From contig CAYTTV010000047.1 of the NCBI GenBank assembly GCA_964440915.1, forward strand, positions 1-25,337: a stretch of DNA of 25,337 bases, written 5' to 3'. Under the pieces are notes generated by a model. It had not been told where the DNA came from. It saw only the letters and a list, made by a program, of their open reading frames with translations, and made no database searches. The stretch comes from CAMPJM01 sp964440915 (lineage in GTDB: Bacteria; Bacteroidota; Bacteroidia; Cytophagales; Cyclobacteriaceae). Below are positions 8,150 to 15,143 of this stretch, one piece after another. The position numbers were made by a program, and so were the translations under genes. Position 1 is the stretch's first letter, and each line of letters starts with the position of its first letter.

Positions 8150-9076
8150 ATGAAGAACTACTTCAAATCCCTTATAATTATTAGCTTTTGCCTGCTTCCC
8201 ATGTTAGCTCCCGAAGGGAAAGCTATGCCTGACAAGCTACTTTTAGAGGTAAATGCGGACGATTCTCTCACTAATTCGAAAACTAACCGATATCTTATAG
8301 GGGCCGGAGTGGCCTATGCTGCTGGCATAGTAGCTTTGAATCAGATTTGGTATAAGGGTCATGAGAGAGAAAGTTTCCACTTTTTCAATGACAATAAGGA
8401 ATGGAAGCAAATGGATAAATTCGGGCATTTTTATTCTACTTACCAAATAGGCCACCTTGGGATAAAGGCCTTGCGCAATACGAATCTGGATAAGGAAAAA
8501 GCATATATATGGGGAGGTATGGTCGGATTTATCGCATTGTTGCCTATAGAAATACTTGATGGATTTTCTTCAGAATACGGGGCATCTTGGGGAGATCTTA
8601 TAGCAAATTTTTCGGGTTCGGCCTTTGTGACAGGCCAGTACCTTCTATGGGACGAGGTAAAAGTCCATGCGAAATATTCATTCTATCCCGATCCCATAGC
8701 CAAGCAAAGGCCTGAACTCTTGGGTGATGGGCTGCACGAACAAATGATTAAGAATTACAATGGCATGACTTACTGGCTCTCTTTTGACCTACATGGTATA
8801 GGACATACAGACAATCGTTTTCCTAAATGGCTCAATATGGCAATCGGCTATAGTGGAAAGGGGATGATTTCCTCCAACGATGAAGCGAGTCGAAGCATGG
8901 GATACGATCCCTACCGTCAATATTTTATAGGGGTGGATATAGATCTCACCTATATTCCAACAGAAAGCAAATTCGTAAAATCGCTGCTCTATGTTGTAAA
9001 CATGATCCGTCTGCCAGCTCCTGCACTCGAATTCAATAGGAAAGATGGCCTGATTTTCCATCTACTCTATTTTTAG
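8150..9076 (+). CDS. DUF2279 (YfiM-like) putative envelope protein
   Basis: This 308-residue protein starts with a signal peptide (about residues 1-25: basic start, hydrophobic core, GKA cleavage-like end). The family mark is the DKFGHFYSTYQIGHLG segment (residues 89-104). Two further hydrophobic stretches (about 47-66 and 120-136) and an EILDGFSSEYGASWGDLIAN block fit DUF2279, a family of predicted periplasmic or outer-membrane proteins that includes E. coli YfiM. The C-terminal half, with alternating aromatic strands ending in HLLYF, may be membrane-associated beta structure. The function of the family is unknown. The gene follows the tamB-like gene by 91 bases on the same strand but has its own -7 element, so it may be transcribed separately. 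The ATG at 8150 is supported by the signal peptide. Confidence 0.8.
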   Translation: MKNYFKSLIIISFCLLPMLAPEGKAMPDKLLLEVNADDSLTNSKTNRYLIGAGVAYAAGIVALNQIWYKGHERESFHFFNDNKEWKQMDKFGHFYSTYQIGHLGIKALRNTNLDKEKAYIWGGMVGFIALLPIEILDGFSSEYGASWGDLIANFSGSAFVTGQYLLWDEVKVHAKYSFYPDPIAKQRPELLGDGLHEQMIKNYNGMTYWLSFDLHGIGHTDNRFPKWLNMAIGYSGKGMISSNDEASRSMGYDPYRQYFIGVDIDLTYIPTESKFVKSLLYVVNMIRLPAPALEFNRKDGLIFHLLYF

Positions 9077-9222
9077 CCAACACTATCTGAGGGAAACAAC
9101 TGATTCTTACTTGCAGTTTATTACGAACAGAGACTGGAATCTATTACCTTTATGGCCGCTTGTGGTATGAGTAGCAGCAAATATCTCGAGTTTTATTTAA
9201 CAAGTACTGACCAAGACCTATT

Positions 9223-10173
9223 ATGAATATTGGAGACAAAGTGAGAATGCTGAGGGGTAAAGAAGAAGGCTTTATCACCAAGATAATCAACGAAAAACTG
9301 GTGGAAGTAGAGATAGAGGATGGATTCAGAATCCCTACCCTACGCAGTGATTTGGTATTGGTATCGCGGGAAGAGGCCGATTATTTTGATAGAGAACAGG
9401 TAGAAGAAAAAGCACCAGTACTCCCCATTAAAGGAAAAGCGGTTGATGCAGGGCTTTGCCTTGCTTTTCATCCTATCAATGATCGCGACTTCAGCGTTTT
9501 CTTGATCAACGACACAAAATCTATAGTACCTTATACCGTATACTATCAGCAAAAGGAAGATATCACTCCTAAACTTGCTGGACACCTGCCTCCTTCAACA
9601 CATATGAAGCTAGATGTGCTCAGCCGTAACAACTTTGACACCTGGCCAGAAATCATCGTTCAGGCACTCCTATTCCCGCCCAAAGGCAAACAAGTTATGG
9701 CGCCATTGGAGAAGAAATTTAAATTTAAGGCAGCCTCCTTTTTCAAAAATGAAAAACTGGCACCTGTGATATTAAAAAAGGCCTTTATTTTTGAAATAAA
9801 TACTGCTGCACCCATTTCAGATGTAAAGAAACTTCATGAAAAGCTTTCGGAGGGGTCCTTACAAGGGTCTTTATCAAGCGTTATGGAGAAACCAAACTCA
9901 ATAGTGGATCTACATATCGAAAAGCTAGTCGACAAGGTAGAAGAAATTTCAAAATCAGCGATCATGGATATTCAGATCCAAGCTTTTGAAAAGGCCCTGG
10001 ATACTGCTATTGCTGGAGGGCTATCTGAAATCACTTTTATTCACGGTGTAGGCAATGGCGTCCTGCGGGACAATATCCACAAAAGGTTGAGCAAGCATCC
10101 CAATGTACAATACTATCAAGATGCCATGAAAGAAAAGTTTGGCTACGGGGCGACTGTTGTCAAAATTGACTAA
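9223..10173 (+). CDS. DUF2027-Smr domain protein
   Basis: This 316-residue protein has three parts. A KOW/SH3-like N-terminal domain (about residues 1-50, with MNIGDKVRMLRGKEEGFITK) is followed by a DUF2027 beta domain (about 70-195) and a C-terminal Smr domain (about 225-316). The Smr motifs are visible: VDLH at 228-231, in place of the usual LDLHG, and HGVGNGVLRDNIH at 274-286, followed by the GYGATVVKID end. Smr domains, as in the C terminus of MutS2, bind nucleic acid and often have nicking nuclease activity. In ribosome-collision factors such as B. subtilis MutS2 and yeast Cue2 they act on ribosomes or mRNA. No MutS ATPase is present here, so the target is unknown. The 146-base upstream gap holds no clear promoter. 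The gene converges on cas6. Confidence 0.88.
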   Translation: MNIGDKVRMLRGKEEGFITKIINEKLVEVEIEDGFRIPTLRSDLVLVSREEADYFDREQVEEKAPVLPIKGKAVDAGLCLAFHPINDRDFSVFLINDTKSIVPYTVYYQQKEDITPKLAGHLPPSTHMKLDVLSRNNFDTWPEIIVQALLFPPKGKQVMAPLEKKFKFKAASFFKNEKLAPVILKKAFIFEINTAAPISDVKKLHEKLSEGSLQGSLSSVMEKPNSIVDLHIEKLVDKVEEISKSAIMDIQIQAFEKALDTAIAGGLSEITFIHGVGNGVLRDNIHKRLSKHPNVQYYQDAMKEKFGYGATVVKID

Positions 10174-10210
10174 GTACCTTAGAAAATCATATGATTTTTA
10201 TAAAGTACTT
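10172..10210. terminator. Nested palindrome between the converging Smr and cas6 genes
   Basis: An outer pair AAGTAC (10172-10177) and GTACTT (10205-10210) encloses a perfect 16-base palindrome AAAATCATATGATTTT (10183-10198). The plus strand continues with a short T run (10209-10212), and the inner palindrome supplies T runs in both directions. It fills the 45-base gap between the two stop codons, so a bidirectional terminator is likely. The stems are AT-rich and therefore weak. Confidence 0.42.
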
Positions 10211-10218
10211 TTGGCTCA

Positions 10219-11025
10219 TTAATCTGCCATCACATTAAAATCGTATTTGATTGCTCTTTTACTAGGATCAGAGTTGGCTATGTCGAGCATACCAAAACCC
10301 TTGTGAGAATAGGATCCTAAACCACAAGTGAACACGAATTCCTGCACTTCTTTGGCAGCATATAAGGTAAACGGAAAAGTATAGCCTCTTACTTCATATT
10401 TGACATCCTGGTCGTATACAGGGTATATTCTAGCAAATTTCTTCTGAGATTCTCTAATTTTATTGAGATAGTCTTTGTCAGGTACGATTTGGAATTTATA
10501 GAACGAAGAAATCTCTTCAGGTGTATATGCACCATATTTCTCTATTCGAATCATTGTGGTTTCGTACAAGAGATCGGAAAACATATCACTTTCAGGAGAC
10601 ACGAATCGTTTCCCCTCGCTATCGTTAAAGGTCGGCTTTAAGAGCACGATGGGCGAAATGCATATAAATTTCATTGAATCCCCTATCTCCGGATATTCTT
10701 CTCGTTCTACTCCTTCTGGGATCAGCACAAGATTTCCAACTTCGATTTGAGGGAATTCAAATAAGTTTTTTAAGAAATAATCAACAAATGTTTGGTCAGG
10801 ACAAGAAAAAACCAATGTCACTCTTGTAGAGTAGTAGTGAAGTCCATTCCTACTTATTTTAGTTTGTCCCTTGAGTCCAGAAAAATTATAAAAATTATAA
10901 TTCTTAAACTTTTCTTCTCCTCCCTTTATCACAATCCCCTTTACCAATTGAGCCAAAAGATATTGGTGATGAAAAGGCACAAAGGAACCCTTATTCTTCA
11001 GCAAAAAAATTATTCTTACCCTCAC
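10219..11025 (-). CDS. cas6: Cas6-family protein, solitary (no CRISPR neighbours)
   Basis: This 268-residue protein has the marks of the Cas6 endoribonuclease family, which cuts CRISPR precursor RNA in repeats. It has a MRVRIIFLL first ferredoxin strand, a FHHQYLLAQLVKG first helix, NFYNFSGLKG (residues 44-53), FICISPIVLL (120-129), and the C-terminal glycine-rich loop GLGSYSHKGFGMLDIA (235-250) before the last strand. The start is GTG at 11025. The stretch between the first helix and NFSGL is short (residues 32-43) and contains no histidine, whereas well-studied members carry the catalytic His there. The only histidines are H19, H20, H63 and H241. Activity may therefore be altered or rely on another residue. 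No cas1, cas2, effector gene or repeat array lies in the window, and its neighbours (Smr, ychF) are housekeeping genes. Family assignment is fairly sure; function is open. Confidence 0.8.
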   Translation of the reverse strand: MRVRIIFLLKNKGSFVPFHHQYLLAQLVKGIVIKGGEEKFKNYNFYNFSGLKGQTKISRNGLHYYSTRVTLVFSCPDQTFVDYFLKNLFEFPQIEVGNLVLIPEGVEREEYPEIGDSMKFICISPIVLLKPTFNDSEGKRFVSPESDMFSDLLYETTMIRIEKYGAYTPEEISSFYKFQIVPDKDYLNKIRESQKKFARIYPVYDQDVKYEVRGYTFPFTLYAAKEVQEFVFTCGLGSYSHKGFGMLDIANSDPSKRAIKYDFNVMAD

Positions 11026-11245
11026 GCTATTTCAAATTTTTATAAAGCTTTAAAATATGAAAAAATGCAAATGTCCAATCGTTAAAACACACATTTTCTT
11101 TGTCTAATTAGGCAAATTAAAACTTTTTTGCAAAATGCCCAATTCACAGTAGATTTAGTTTGTAAAGAAACCACTTAAGAAAATACAATGTTTTATTCTT
11201 CTTGCATTATTTCTTTTTCTATTGATTTGGTGCTGTAGGCATGCC

Positions 11246-12340
11246 TTACACATTAAATCTAAAATGCACAATATCACCGTCCTTCACCTCATATTCTTTT
11301 CCTTCGATAGCCATCTTACCAACCTCCCGACATGCAGCCTCTGATTTGTACTGCTGATAGTCTTCTAATTTTATTACTTCTGCTTTGATGAAACCTCTTT
11401 CAAAATCGGTATGGATAACGCCTGCTGCTTGAGGAGCTTTCCATCCCCTTTTGATGGTCCATGCACGAACCTCTTGTACTCCTGCTGTAAAGTAAGTAAT
11501 AAGATCCAGGAGACTGTAGGAGGCACGGATCAGCTTGTTAAGACCAGATTCTGTCAATCCATATTCTTCTAAAAATATCCCTCTTTCCTCTTCATCTAGC
11601 TCTGCAATTTGGGCCTCTATGGCTGCGCTAATCACGATCACATCAGCACCTTCAGCCTTCACAGCTTCTTTGAGCGCTTCTACGTAAGCATTTCCTGTAA
11701 TTACCGCTTCCTCTTCCACATTAGCCACATAAATTACCGGCTTATCGGTTAGAAGTTGTAGGTCAGCTATAGCCTTCTTATCTTCTTTGCTCAGTTGTAA
11801 TGCTCTGGCATTTTCTCCAGCTACCAATTTTTCTCTATAAAGCTGAAGCACCTCTAGCTCCTTTTTGGCTTGGGCGTTGCCGGATTTAGCAATTTTTTCT
11901 ATTCTTGATATCTTCTTCTCTACCGACTCCAGGTCCTTTAGCTGTAATTCTGTGTCTATTACTTCTTTATCGAATACAGGATCCACAGAACCTGCCACAT
12001 GGACAATATTGTCATCTGCAAAACATCTAACGACATGAATAATGGCATCGACTTCTCGAATATTGGCCAAAAACTTATTGCCCAGCCCCTCTCCTTTGCT
12101 TGCCCCTTTTACCAGTCCAGCTATATCCACAAACTCAATCACAGTAGGGACGACCCTTTGGGGCTTTACGATCTCTTCCAAAATAATCAACCTTTCATCA
12201 GGCACGGTAATGACCCCGACATTTGGCTCAATCGTACAAAAAGGAAAATTGGCGGCCTCGGCCTTTGCATTTGAAAGCGCATTAAAAAGAGTAGATTTAC
12301 CTACGTTAGGCAGGCCTACAATTCCACATTTAAGTCCCAT
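11246..12340 (-). CDS. ychF: YchF/OLA1-family ribosome-associated ATPase
   Basis: This 364-residue P-loop protein is full length for YchF. The G1 loop is GLPNVGKST (residues 9-17), the switch region NFPFCTIEPNVG follows, G3 is DIAGLVKGAS, and the specificity motif reads NVEE (in YVANVEEE) instead of the GTPase NKxD. That is the hallmark of this ATP-preferring Obg relative. A coiled-coil helical domain is inserted in the middle, and the C-terminal TGS domain ends GKEYEVKDGDIVHFRFNV. YchF binds the ribosome and affects translation start and oxidative-stress responses in E. coli. The ATG at 12340 is seven bases past the stop of the AI-2E-family gene, so the two form an operon. A 10-base perfect palindrome AGGCATGCCT (11237-11246) touches the stop codon. 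The 220-base gap 11026-11245 is AT-rich and otherwise empty. Confidence 0.97.
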   Translation of the reverse strand: MGLKCGIVGLPNVGKSTLFNALSNAKAEAANFPFCTIEPNVGVITVPDERLIILEEIVKPQRVVPTVIEFVDIAGLVKGASKGEGLGNKFLANIREVDAIIHVVRCFADDNIVHVAGSVDPVFDKEVIDTELQLKDLESVEKKISRIEKIAKSGNAQAKKELEVLQLYREKLVAGENARALQLSKEDKKAIADLQLLTDKPVIYVANVEEEAVITGNAYVEALKEAVKAEGADVIVISAAIEAQIAELDEEERGIFLEEYGLTESGLNKLIRASYSLLDLITYFTAGVQEVRAWTIKRGWKAPQAAGVIHTDFERGFIKAEVIKLEDYQQYKSEAACREVGKMAIEGKEYEVKDGDIVHFRFNV

Positions 12341-12346
12341 TGAAAA

Positions 12347-13450
12347 TTACCTATTGAATATATAATACTTTTTATAACCAGTATACAGTTCTTTGATAGA
12401 AACCTTTATCACTGTATATACAGGAATAGCCACAATCATACCAAGTACGCCGGCTAAATTTGCACCCACAAATATAATGACAAAAATCTCTAAAGGGTGG
12501 GCTTTCACGCTTTTTGAGAAAATTAATGGCTGTAGAAGTAAGTTATCGGTCAATTGTACAACGGAAAACACGGCCAATATCTTAACAACCATCAACCAAA
12601 GGGCATTTGTATCCATCATAAAGTTGCCCGTAGAAACCCCTACAATCACCCCAAAGACTGTCCCCAAAATTGGGCCTGCATAAGGAATGAGATTGGACAC
12701 TGCCGCAAATAAAGCAATTGTAAGGGCGTAGCGGATGCCTAGCAGGCTAAGGCCAAATGAAGCAATGCTAAAAATAGCAAACATTTGAAAAAGCAGTCCA
12801 AGAAGATAATTTGAAAGAAGTCGCTCGATTTTATATATAGCTACGATAGATATTTCAAAGTATTGGTTCGGGATGATGGCAATAAATTGTTTCCGCACTA
12901 TGCCCGTCTCATATAGGAGAAAAAAAGTAATGAAGACTACCGCCAGCAAGCCAATCAGAAAATTGCCCGTAAAAGAAATCAGATTGTTGAAAATTGTTTG
13001 AAAGTTTATCTGGTCAAATATGGAAATAATGCTCGTCCGAAGACTATCTACGATAAACCCCTCTTCGCCTAAAGTATAACCATTCCTGATCATGAAGCTC
13101 TCCATGTTTTTCAGCGGTATGGTTACCCTTAAGTATAATTCGTTATAATCAAGCCTTGTTAAGACCTGCACTTGTTCAGTTACGAGCGGAATAAATAAGG
13201 TAATGAAAAGAGAAAGACAAACGATAAGGCCAAGAAAAGAAATCAAAACTGCCACAACTTTGGGCACGCGAAAGTTGAATATCTGGGTATTGCTTAAATA
13301 GTTGCAAAATGGCCTTAATACAGTAGCTATGACAAAAGATATGATAAAGTAAATGACAATATTAAAGAAAAACCAGCCTAATAAGATTACTAATAATACA
13401 ATAATGCCTAAGTAAAAAACCGGTTTTGGTATTTTAAGCGTGTTGGTCAT
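12347..13450 (-). CDS. AI-2E family transporter
   Basis: This 367-residue membrane protein belongs to the AI-2E (TqsA/PerM/YdiK) family. It has two or three hydrophobic segments at the N terminus (about residues 12-80), a soluble middle part (about 85-150), and a C-terminal cluster of helices that includes the family blocks AAVSNLIPYAGPILGTVFGVIVG and LTDNLLLQPLIFSKSVKAHPLEIFVIIFVGANLAG. Members have been linked to export of autoinducer-2 and to Na+(Li+)/H+ exchange. The substrate here cannot be read from the sequence. I place the start at the ATG at 13450 (MTNTLKIPK), because extending to 13498 would translate through the terminator of the upstream gene. ychF follows six bases after the stop, suggesting an operon. 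Confidence 0.92.
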   Translation of the reverse strand: MTNTLKIPKPVFYLGIIVLLVILLGWFFFNIVIYFIISFVIATVLRPFCNYLSNTQIFNFRVPKVVAVLISFLGLIVCLSLFITLFIPLVTEQVQVLTRLDYNELYLRVTIPLKNMESFMIRNGYTLGEEGFIVDSLRTSIISIFDQINFQTIFNNLISFTGNFLIGLLAVVFITFFLLYETGIVRKQFIAIIPNQYFEISIVAIYKIERLLSNYLLGLLFQMFAIFSIASFGLSLLGIRYALTIALFAAVSNLIPYAGPILGTVFGVIVGVSTGNFMMDTNALWLMVVKILAVFSVVQLTDNLLLQPLIFSKSVKAHPLEIFVIIFVGANLAGVLGMIVAIPVYTVIKVSIKELYTGYKKYYIFNR

Positions 13451-13466
13451 AGTATCATAAAAATAG

Positions 13467-13495
13467 AAAAAAAAAGCTCTTGAGAGTTCAAGAGC
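13467..13495 (-). terminator. Intrinsic terminator of the DUF3276 gene
   Basis: On the minus strand GCTCTTGA, loop ACTC, TCAAGAGC make a perfect eight-pair stem, directly followed by nine T (13475-13467). It lies about 30 bases after the stop of the PUR-alpha-like gene and 16 bases before the ATG of the AI-2E-family gene. It therefore separates the two transcription units unless read-through occurs. Confidence 0.85.
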
Positions 13496-13525
13496 CAAAG
13501 AATTCTTTTAGTCTAGGGGATTATA

Positions 13526-13858
13526 TCAATCCCACTTCAGTTCGTCATCACCTTCTGTTTCGCTTTCGACCCTTTCAGCAAATTGACTAAAGTCCACTTC
13601 TGGCATCAACTCATTCTTCACATGATCAATTGTTTCCTGCATGGCTTCCATGAACTTGTCGAAATCCTCCTTGTAAAGAAAAATCTTGTGCTTCTCATAA
13701 AAGTATCCATCATCCTTGTACCTGCGTTTGCTTTCGGTTACAGTCAGGTAATAATCGTTAGAACGAGTAGATTTTACATCAAAAAAATAGGTTCTTTTTC
13801 CCGCTCTTACTCTTTGGGAGTAAATCTCTACTTTATCGTTTTCCTTATTCTCTTCCAC
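13526..13858 (-). CDS. DUF3276 / PUR-alpha-like nucleic-acid-binding protein
   Basis: This 110-residue protein matches the small Bacteroidota/spirochaete PUR-alpha-like family (DUF3276). The conserved core is VEIYSQRVRAGKRTYFFDVK, NDYYLTVTESKRRY and HKIFLYKEDFDKFMEAM, followed by an acidic tail. One PUR repeat per chain is expected, dimerising into a Whirly-like fold that binds single-stranded DNA or RNA. The Borrelia relative (EbfC-unrelated BpuR) is a nucleic-acid-binding regulator. The start is GTG at 13858; AAGGA lies just upstream at a rather short distance. A candidate promoter (13940-13971) and a strong terminator (13467-13495) make it a single-gene transcript. The divergent neighbour is the DUF58 gene. 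Confidence 0.92.
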   Translation of the reverse strand: MEENKENDKVEIYSQRVRAGKRTYFFDVKSTRSNDYYLTVTESKRRYKDDGYFYEKHKIFLYKEDFDKFMEAMQETIDHVKNELMPEVDFSQFAERVESETEGDDELKWD

Positions 13859-13939
13859 AATCCTTAGTTTTTATTTGTAATAATGTAAGTTTATAACTTT
13901 AAATAACGATTAATTTTTTAAATAACCTAAAAATGTGTC

Positions 13940-13971
13940 TAAATATAGTATAATAATTCTCATTATTGCAA
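13940..13971 (-). promoter_or_regulatory. Candidate promoter for the DUF3276 gene
   Basis: On the minus strand TTG (13969-13971), a 21-base spacer and TATATTTA (13940-13947) differ from the Bacteroidota consensus only in the last base. It would give a leader of about 75 bases. On the plus strand of the same 211-base divergent gap (13859-14069), TATTTTTG at 13985-13992 is a perfect -7 match upstream of the DUF58 gene, but its nearest TTG is only 16 bases away. Confidence 0.35.
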
Positions 13972-14069
13972 GCGTGCCTATGAATATTTTTGGGCAATTA
14001 AAATTCCCTTTATCATTTCTTTAACCCGAGTTTTTGCAGTAAGACCGTTCATAAACAATAAATATTTTT

Positions 14070-14975
14070 ATGCAACTTGATTTAAATAAAATAAGAGAGT
14101 TTGGAAATATTGAGCTGCTGGCCAAGCAGATGGTAGAAGGGTTTGTGACTGGGCTGCACAAATCTCCCTATCATGGGTTTTCAGTAGAATTTGCAGAACA
14201 TCGACTATATAATCCGGGTGAAAGCACAAGGCATGTTGACTGGAAGGTATATGCTAAGACAGGCCGACTGTATACCAAACGATATGAAGAAGAAACCAAT
14301 CTGAGGTGCCATCTTATTGTAGATGTATCTTCTTCCATGTATTACCCCACAGCCAATTATGGAAAGCTTACTTTTAGTGCAATGAGTGCTGCATCTATTG
14401 CTTACTTATTGCACAAACAGCGGGATGCTATCGGGTTAATCACTTTCTCCGATCAGGTACATTTGGAAACACCGGTGAAGTCCACCTCCTCTCATCTGCA
14501 TAAGATATTGTTACATTTAGAAGACCTCCTACACGAAAAGCCCACGCTCCAACAAACTGCTGTAAGCGAAACGCTTCATCAAATAGCAGAAAAAATCCCG
14601 CGGAGATCCCTTGTTGTAATCTTTAGTGATATGCTAGAAAATTCTGAACAGACCGATCAATTGTTTGCTGCTCTTCAGCACCTTAAACATAAAAAGCATG
14701 AGGTGCTCCTTTTTCACATCTATGACAAAAAAACAGAATTGGATTTTGAATTTGAAGACAGGCCTCATGAGTTTATCGACATAGAGAGCGGGGACAAAAT
14801 AAAAATCAATCCATATCAGGTCAAACACACTTATATTAAAACTATGAGAGCACGATTTGATGCATTAAAGTTGAAAAGCAGCCAATTTAAGATCGATCTT
14901 GTGGAAGCTGACATCAACGAAGGGTATGATAAAATCCTGTCTTCCTACTTGATCAAAAGGGCTAAAATGCGATAA
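14070..14975 (+). CDS. DUF58 / vWA-like domain protein
   Basis: This 301-residue soluble protein has the DUF58 signature: Y-NPGESTRHVDWKVYAKTGRLYTKRYEEE (residues 47-75) leading into a von Willebrand A-like domain whose metal-site motif DVSSSM (D85, S87, S89) is intact. It continues with a Rossmann-like core (RRSLVVIFSDMLEN) and a C-terminal helical end. DUF58 proteins usually sit in MoxR-type AAA+ ATPase clusters (MoxR, DUF58, vWA proteins) and are thought to act as chaperone or metal-insertion co-factors. Here neither moxR nor membrane vWA genes are adjacent; they may lie elsewhere in the genome. The ATG at 14070 is used. After the stop there is a weak hairpin AAAGCA-GCAGT-TGCTTT (14978-14994) without a good T run. 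Confidence 0.9.
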   Translation: MQLDLNKIREFGNIELLAKQMVEGFVTGLHKSPYHGFSVEFAEHRLYNPGESTRHVDWKVYAKTGRLYTKRYEEETNLRCHLIVDVSSSMYYPTANYGKLTFSAMSAASIAYLLHKQRDAIGLITFSDQVHLETPVKSTSSHLHKILLHLEDLLHEKPTLQQTAVSETLHQIAEKIPRRSLVVIFSDMLENSEQTDQLFAALQHLKHKKHEVLLFHIYDKKTELDFEFEDRPHEFIDIESGDKIKINPYQVKHTYIKTMRARFDALKLKSSQFKIDLVEADINEGYDKILSSYLIKRAKMR

Positions 14976-15059
14976 TAAAAGCAGCAGTTGCTTTGTTAGG
15001 TATGCTTAAGATGGGTTCTATATAACCTTGCATTACATTCTGCTTTTCCCGATTTCAAT

Positions 15060-15103
15060 AAAAAAACCTTAAGCGTAAAGCTGGATGCCTTTCCCTTAAG
15101 GTT
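15060..15103 (-). terminator. Strong intrinsic terminator of the pheT-rny operon
   Basis: On the minus strand AACCTTAAG (15103-15095) pairs perfectly with CTTAAGGTT (15073-15065). The loop can pair further (AAAGGC with GCTTT, one bulge), and seven T follow (15066-15060). It lies 40 bases after the rny stop codon. Confidence 0.85.
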
Positions 15104-15143
15104 CTTAATGATTCTTTATCGAGTATTGTTGTTCCTTATAAAG

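Noticed and set aside
11026..11245. Search for CRISPR repeats next to the Cas6-like gene
   Set aside because: The stretch is AT-rich but has no recurring 25-40 base units; the same holds for the other intergenic stretches.
11237..11246. Perfect palindrome AGGCATGCCT at the ychF stop codon
   Set aside because: No loop for an RNA hairpin and no promoter beside it; a single 10-base palindrome is expected by chance in a window of this size.
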